64,000 nucleotides of DNA from Halichondria panicea. Its lineage: Eukaryota > Porifera > Demospongiae > Suberitida > Halichondriidae. The stretch spans positions 684,502 through 748,501 of the forward strand of contig NC_087393.1 in assembly GCF_963675165.1 (NCBI RefSeq). Direction: 5' to 3'. The notes under the pieces are model-generated. The model worked only from the letters and a program-made list of their open reading frames with translations. It was not told where the DNA came from and did not search any database. Position numbers and translations under genes: made by a program. This document shows, piece by piece, positions 58,454 to 64,000 of this stretch (positions are counted from its first letter, which is position 1; each line of letters starts with the position of its first letter).

Positions 58454-60263
58454 CTACAACAGTCCTTGCATTTCCTTCATGAATGAATCATAAGCATCTC
58501 CTTGAGTGGGTGGAGGTCGGTTAGTTTCTGTTGTTGGTTTGTTTGGAGGCGCTTTAGTGGAAGCAACTGGCTTCATCTTAGTAGTGGAGGACTTGGGATG
58601 GTTTCGACGCACTCTCAGACTAGTAGGCATGAACTTGGTCACTTCGGCAGTCATATTTCGTAGCTGTGGTTGTGCAGAGATTACAGTAGCCCTCTTAGAG
58701 TCTTCAATCGGTGCTTTATCCTCGATAAATGGTGGTTGGAAATGAGGTCTTAACGAGGGTGCACTCAATACGGCTCCGGACTGAATGTGTGGTGCACTCG
58801 GAGGCATAAGAGGTTTAGGAGGAGCATTAAATGGTGGTGGTGGCATACTAGGAGGGGGTATGGGGGGCAGCCGAGGGGGAAACGATCCTCCCTGTAACAT
58901 AGGGGGGGCAACATGGAGAGGGGGCATTAGGGTGGGCGGGGCTCCAGGGGGCGGTCCAGGAGGCTCCTCAGTTTCACTATCAGAGCTGGATAATTCTGAT
59001 TGGTTGTCAGATTCTCCTTCGCTGTCAGGAGCAAATCGTACACTCCTTCTCTCTTGCTCAATGACATAGAAGTTGGGTAGGTTTGGTGGTGGTGATCCAG
59101 GGGGTGGCCCGGGTGGAACCAACCCGGGGGGCAGAGACGGGCCAATAGAACTGTATGAGGGGTTGGGGTGGTAGTAATGGTATAGAAGGCAGGCAGTATA
59201 CTATAGGCTTACCTGGACTCACCAGGCATTGGAATGTCAGACGGTAGAACACTGCCATCTGTGCGTAGATAAAGTTAAACCCACTATACACATACACCAC
59301 CTGTATATGTACTCACCAGACTCAGGTAGAGGGATTTGGTCGATTGAGTACTCTGACCTGGCTGCTCGATACGAGTTGTAAACTGAGGACATCTGGCGAC
59401 GTTTCTTCTCACTCTCCATTATCATACTGGAGGAACACAATCGTAAAAGATGTTATGTCAAGTGAAGAGGACAATACAACCAAATTTATGTTGTGTTTAC
59501 AATCATACATGTACAAAGTATGATTCACTCACAGTCTTATCTCCTGAGCTTTCTTTGGGTCCTCACTTTGCTATAATAATTATATATACAGAAAACAGCA
59601 CAACATAAGTGAAGCAAAATCACATAGCATTGTAAATGTTGAAGAGGAAAAGCATAATTATCTGATCCAAAGGGGGAGGGCAAAATGCCCCATATGAAAG
59701 AAACCCTAAAATAGATACAGATCAAACTACGTAATACTAGCGCACACAAGCAAACATTCTGCACTCACATAATACGCTGCAACCCTGTGCACTGACTGGT
59801 GTAGTTTTTCTTTCTTTTCCTCCAGCCCTCTGTCAATAGGTAAGGGGTCAGAAGTTACAGAGGTCATCTGCAGCTTCTCAATCTCCTCAATTTCCTCAAG
59901 GAGTACCCCGACATCCTTCATCCTCAGGACAGCCTCTCGCACGGTCTGACGTTGCTTCTTGTTCTACGGTGGAAGAGGGGAGGAAAGAGATACATTGGGA
60001 TAGAACAGGCTATGAATATCATGAAGTCTTTGTATGTGTTACGTTACGTACTATATCAAGGGCGTACTGTTTGACTGCATAGAATAAGGGATACCGTTAT
60101 AAGGGCAAACCTTTTTGAGCTCTTTCCTTCTTTGCTGTTTCCCTAGGCACAAACAAGCAATGGTGAATATATCACACACACATTGGACTATTTACTCACT
60201 CCATTGATCTGTGGGGTTCATAAACTTGCCAGTCTTGGTGGTCTTGGTGGACCTTCGACCCAT
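58454..60263 (-). CDS. WBP11: WW domain-binding protein 11
   Basis: A nuclear splicing factor that activates the spliceosome, binds PQBP1 WW domains through Pro-rich runs and binds PP1. Seven exons in coding order: 60263-60200, 60142-60111, 59963-59769, 59570-59533, 59426-59317, 59258-59213, 59150-58454, giving 393 residues (641 in human). The N-terminus MGRRSTKTTKTGKFMNPTDQ is almost identical to human. RKELKKNKKQR and the coiled segment RMKDVGVLLEEIEEIEKL follow. PGPPPG motifs recur. RSVRFAPDSE matches the PP1-binding SVRF motif. The C-terminus TAEVTKFMPTSLRVRR and YDSFMKEMQGLL is canonical. The acidic and Pro-rich middle is much shorter than in vertebrates. Divergent from EXOC7 by 286 bp. 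Confidence 0.94.
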
Positions 60264-60549
60264 GGTTCCTACACACCTCACTATCAGTCTCAGAACAATA
60301 CAGCAGAGCTAGAGACTCCCAGAGATCCAATAGACAGTTTGTATTCGAGGTTTGTATTGCTTTTCTCACATGGCATGGGCGTGGCTGATGTGTGGGAGGG
60401 GCTGTTTGAGCTTTGAGCAGTTGCAAACTATCAAGATTTTGTCATAGAGAAGTCTATAGTACAGCTACGTACCTATGCTGTGTGCTTTTTGTTATCTTCT
60501 AGAAATACTCTAACGCTGTTTCTCAGATCCTAGACAGTAATTTCAAGCG
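60264..60549. promoter_or_regulatory. Divergent WBP11/EXOC7 promoter
   Basis: 286 bp between the start codons. No clear core element is visible. Confidence 0.5.
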
Positions 60550-63500
60550 ATGACTGCTATTGAAGTGGACATCAACAAAAAACTGAAGCAGGTACGTTAT
60601 ACTGTTAAACTCACTACACTCTTGTCACTACTTTATCATGTCCCTGGCCCTGTATAATTATAGGATGAGAATCAACTGGAGGAGATGAAGTTGAACTTGG
60701 AGAAGAGTCAGCAGCTCACCGACAGTATGGTCAGTACTCCCACACACACACACCACACCACACCACACCCACACACACCACACCACACCCACACACACCA
60801 CACCACACCACACCCACACATACCCGTACCCACAACACCCATCCGCAGGTGGAGATTCTCGACTCGTTCACAGGACGTCTCAAAAAATTAGACGAGACCA
60901 TCAAACCAGTTTACACGCAAACACTCAGACTCACAAGACTACAAGAGAGTATCCTATACACTATACATACACGTTTATAAACCAATAGTTCAATAGTTGG
61001 TTCTTCAAAACCAAAACGTATGCATTTAAGCATCCTTAATGGAGTGTGATCAGATGTGGAGAAATCTTTGGTTGAGATGGACCGTATGTTAGCGTTCCAT
61101 GCTGTGGCTGATGAGGTGGAGACTAAAATACGTGAGGGACCAGGGGGCGACATCCCCGGCTACCTTGACCTACTCAACAAATTGAAGTCATCACTGGAGT
61201 TCTTCATGCAATACAATGCACACAGTGTTGAGCTGGGCCATGTTGGAGAGTTGTTTGAGGTCGGTCTAGAAGCTCTGTCTAGAGAGTTTCTCCAACTCCT
61301 CAAGAAATTCTCAAAACCAGTTCCCTTGGCTATACTTCACGATATAGCTACAATGGAAGACAGTGAAGGTACGTATATACATGTGTGGCAGAAAGTGACC
61401 GCTATCCACCCCCCACAGACTTGCCCCCCATGGAGCTCCTGCCAGTAAGAGTGGTTACAGACCTTCACGCTATAGCAGAGTACCTTGTGCATGCTCCAGG
61501 GGAGGGTCACACTGACGTGATGAACATATACGCTCAGCTACGCTCGAGTACTCTAGGCCGTGGTCTTAACTCAATCAAGGAAATCAACCAGGGCGGACAG
61601 AACTTGCTGGGAGAAAACGTAAGTGGAAGTGCTGTGTGTATGTGTGTATGTATTAACTGCTATGCCTCCCTGCAGATGCCTAAGAAAGCTTCCTTTCCTT
61701 GTGAGTACCTGCATCATTCTGTGTGCATGTGTGTATGTTTGTGAAATGTTTCCTCTATATTTTAGTTCTGCCCACTCGGAGAGGGACAGCACGTAAAATA
61801 CAGCCAGGTATGTTAATTGCGACTAGAGACAATAATTATGGTTACATGTACTGTTATTAGAAATCCTTATAGGCCTGGAAATACAACCTATCCAGTATTG
61901 TATGTATTAGAGGCTAGGAGGGATTGTGTTAGGTTGGAAATATATATTAGCATACTGTCACTATCCAGATGTGGTATATCCTGCTATAATTATTGTCATT
62001 CTATAAATAACTTCATAATAGCAAATTACTGGTATGTATCCACTCCCCCTCCTCCCCCCTCTTGCAGTCCCCAGTAGTAGTGTTGGTAGCAGTAGTATGG
62101 AGTCCAGTAGTGTCAACAGCACTGAGAGTGACGAGAGACTGGAGGGGGTGGTCACATTGATCATGGCCAGTACTGTGTTTCTACGACTCATACAAGCAGA
62201 GTCTCGACTCATGACCCAGATCATACCCACTTCCCATCATAAGGTAGTCCTGGACGAGCTCACCAAGAGACCCATCGAGTTTTTCATGAGAGACGGAGAG
62301 GTAAATATACTAATTCTAAGTAGCTATTATTGTATTTTCTTCTGTAGGCCCTCTTTCATCAAGCCAAGCGTTGCATTGCCCGTAACGAGTTTGCTGTTGT
62401 TCTTTCCTGCCTCCGCCTCATTCGGCACATCCACTCACTGCTTCCAGAGTACAAGGCTGTCCTGGGGGAACTCAAGTCACTACCCTACGAGCGGTTTCCA
62501 CGATTATTACTGCTGTTTGAGAAATTAGTGAGTGCCTGTGTGTAATGGTTAGGCTGTACCACGAACCCTCTGATATCCTTAGGTGTGTACTATGAACCCT
62601 CTGATATCCTTAGGTATCCTCTACTCTCTCAGAGCAGTACATAACCTTCATCAAGAGTGACTCGGAGAAGATATCCAACCTACCCAAAGACGGAACAGTG
62701 CACGAACTGACCAGTAACGTAAGTCACCACACAATCTCCATACTATACACTATCCCCCCTCCCCCCTCCTCCCGTTTACAGACGATCATGTTCCTAGAGA
62801 ACCTACTTGACTACTCCCGTATTCTCGGGGAGATTTTCCTCGGCCAGAGTAGTTTTTCCGTGAAATCCACTGAAGCAGATCGAAAGAAAGCCCTAGGGAC
62901 GGTCCTAGGTGAGTGGTTGTGATGTCATGTACTTGTCATTTGATGTCATTTATTCCTGGTATCATGTAGTGCAAATTTTCAATGCCCTCAACTTGAAGAT
63001 GGAAAATAAAGCTCACAACTATGAGAGCCCATTCCTGGCAGCCATCTTTCTTCTCAATAACTACCACTTTATGCACAAGACTTTCAAAAGGTGCTTACGC
63101 TTTTAACACTGTAATTGTGTAGCGTGTATAGGTGTGAGATCTATAAGAATTATACATGCACTGTGTGCAGTGTGATTATTTATTGTGAAATGCAGAAACT
63201 CCTACATGCTTGATCTACTGGAGACTGCCTATGATGGGATAGAGGAGCACTTTGAGGGTCTGTTGGAGCAACACGGCCGTGCCTATCAGAGGGGCTTCAC
63301 CAAACTCATTTCATTTCTGGGGCAGGACATCTCAATGGCTAGCAAGTCGCTAACAGACAAGGTTGGCATTTGATTTATTTTCAGCTATATACTTACGTAA
63401 ATTACTACACAGTACCGTAATGTATTCACGTGGTTTTAGGAATGCTAAACATTTATATTCTTTTGTACAGTTGAGTAAGCAGCATCGTCAGCAACTCAAG

Positions 63501-63808
63501 GATCGTTTCAAGGGCTTCAATGTCGAGTTTGAGGAACTGCACAGAGTTCAGGAACAGTGGTCTCTCCCGGACCCCCAGCTGAGAAGCAGGGTTAGGGGCA
63601 CCAACATTGAGGTCATTGTGCCACTCTACAAGGAATTCCATCGAATGTAAGTAAGCCCATTGTGTGTTAACTATGTATAGTATGTGTAACTGTTTACTGT
63701 AGGTATGGCTCACTTAACTTCACTAAGAATCCAGAGAAGTACGTCAAGTACACACCAGACACGCTGGAGCTGCATCTCAACTCTTTCTTCGATGGTGGAG
63801 CCTCTTAA
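60550..63808 (+). CDS. EXOC7: Exocyst complex component 7 (Exo70)
   Basis: Exo70 binds PI(4,5)P2 and brings the exocyst and secretory vesicles to the plasma membrane. Fifteen exons: 60550-60591, 60664-60729, 60849-60948, 61054-61368, 61419-61618, 61676-61700, 61766-61807, 62068-62300, 62348-62527, 62614-62718, 62782-62908, 62970-63090, 63196-63361, 63471-63646, 63703-63808, giving 667 residues in frame (653-735 in human isoforms). The coiled N-terminus has QLTDSMVEILDSFTGRL and LQENVEKSL. The C-domain has NLPKDGTVHELTSN, AIFLLNNYHFM, DRFKGFNVEFEELHRVQEQW and FTKNPEKYVKYTPD. Exons of 25 and 42 nt code a basic linker (MPKKASF, LPTRRGTARKIQP) where mammalian EXOC7 is alternatively spliced. The 42-nt exon is phase-symmetric and could be skipped without a frame change. 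Confidence 0.95.
60736..60815 (+). repeat. CA-rich simple repeat in an EXOC7 intron
   Basis: ACACACCACACC-type units repeat over about 80 bp just before the acceptor of the exon at 60849. Confidence 0.85.
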
Positions 63809-63965
63809 ACTGATTATTTACTGAACACTCATGTTTTTAGAACACTGTATCTGTTTTACTCCTTTTTGCTAATCAGTGGGGAAAAAACATTAACATGTTT
63901 CATACACTCTTGCTTTTACTTACATTGTATATCAGAAAATTATGGTTTATAATAAAAATAAAAAG

Positions 63966-64000
63966 TGCACTGCCCGGGAATCGAACCCGGGTCGCAAGAA
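63966..64000 (-). tRNA. tRNA, 3' half (cut by window edge)
   Basis: On the minus strand the T arm reads CCGGG-TTCGATT-CCCGG, followed by the acceptor strand GCAGTGC and discriminator A at 63966. A T5 run (TTTTT, plus-strand AAAAA) begins two bases after the end and fits a Pol III terminator. The anticodon lies outside the window. The acceptor sequence is compatible with a tRNA-Gly type, but the isotype is not proven. The gene starts about 160 bp after the EXOC7 stop, on the opposite strand. Confidence 0.85.

Overview
The window is eukaryotic nuclear DNA and looks like a compact, intron-rich genome of an early-branching animal, most likely a demosponge. Introns are mostly 80-400 bp with GT-AG ends, genes sit close together and often head to head, and nearly every protein has a clear metazoan orthologue. 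The exception is a type II membrane protein with a fibrinogen-like ectodomain, of a style I associate with expanded sponge families. The sponge assignment is inference; the animal assignment is well supported. I joined exons by hand from splice signals, reading phase and family similarity. The joins stay in frame, and the assembled lengths are close to human orthologues in most cases.

Layout. 1-4.6 kb: 3' part of a MAP2K4-like kinase (+), with a 53-bp minisatellite in an intron. 5.1-11.6 kb: USP36/USP42-type deubiquitinase (-). 11.9-30.5 kb: PWP2/UTP1 (+), whose penultimate block of introns includes one of 11.3 kb filled with repeats, MITEs and a large hairpin. 30.9-32.5 kb: secreted CUB-like protein (+). 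34.6-38.0 kb: MED11 (-). 38.2-40.1 kb: NUDCD3 (-). 40.2-41.3 kb: NDUFAB1 (+). 41.5-44.9 kb: FAM227-family protein (-). 45.0-50.8 kb: PGS1 (+) with a complete intronless gene nested in its 3.5-kb intron. 51.0-52.6 kb: intronless THOC1 lacking the death domain (-). 52.8-53.0 kb: a 78-residue membrane protein (-). 53.5-54.3 kb: unknown tail-anchored protein (+). 55.0-55.9 kb: UBALD (+). 56.7-58.2 kb: FoxJ1-like forkhead factor (+). 58.5-60.3 kb: WBP11 (-). 60.5-63.8 kb: EXOC7/Exo70 (+). 63.97 kb to the edge: 3' half of a tRNA (-).

Genes and regulation. Five divergent gene pairs are separated by only 135-490 bp. The USP36/PWP2 pair joins two nucleolar ribosome-biogenesis proteins, and its 330-bp promoter carries two perfect CACGTG E-boxes. 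CACGTG also occurs in the NUDCD3/NDUFAB1, small membrane protein and UBALD upstream regions, and as two full GTCACGTGAC palindromes inside the giant PWP2 intron.

Mobile DNA. I found only non-autonomous DNA-transposon-like elements: at least four MITE families with 2-3 copies each, and no coding transposon. No retrovirus-like or other virus-like element was recognised. No wholly new multi-gene system was found. The most unusual items are the long intronic hairpin at 27.2-27.4 kb, the nested gene, the furin-cleavable secreted protein, and the MITE and minisatellite load in introns.
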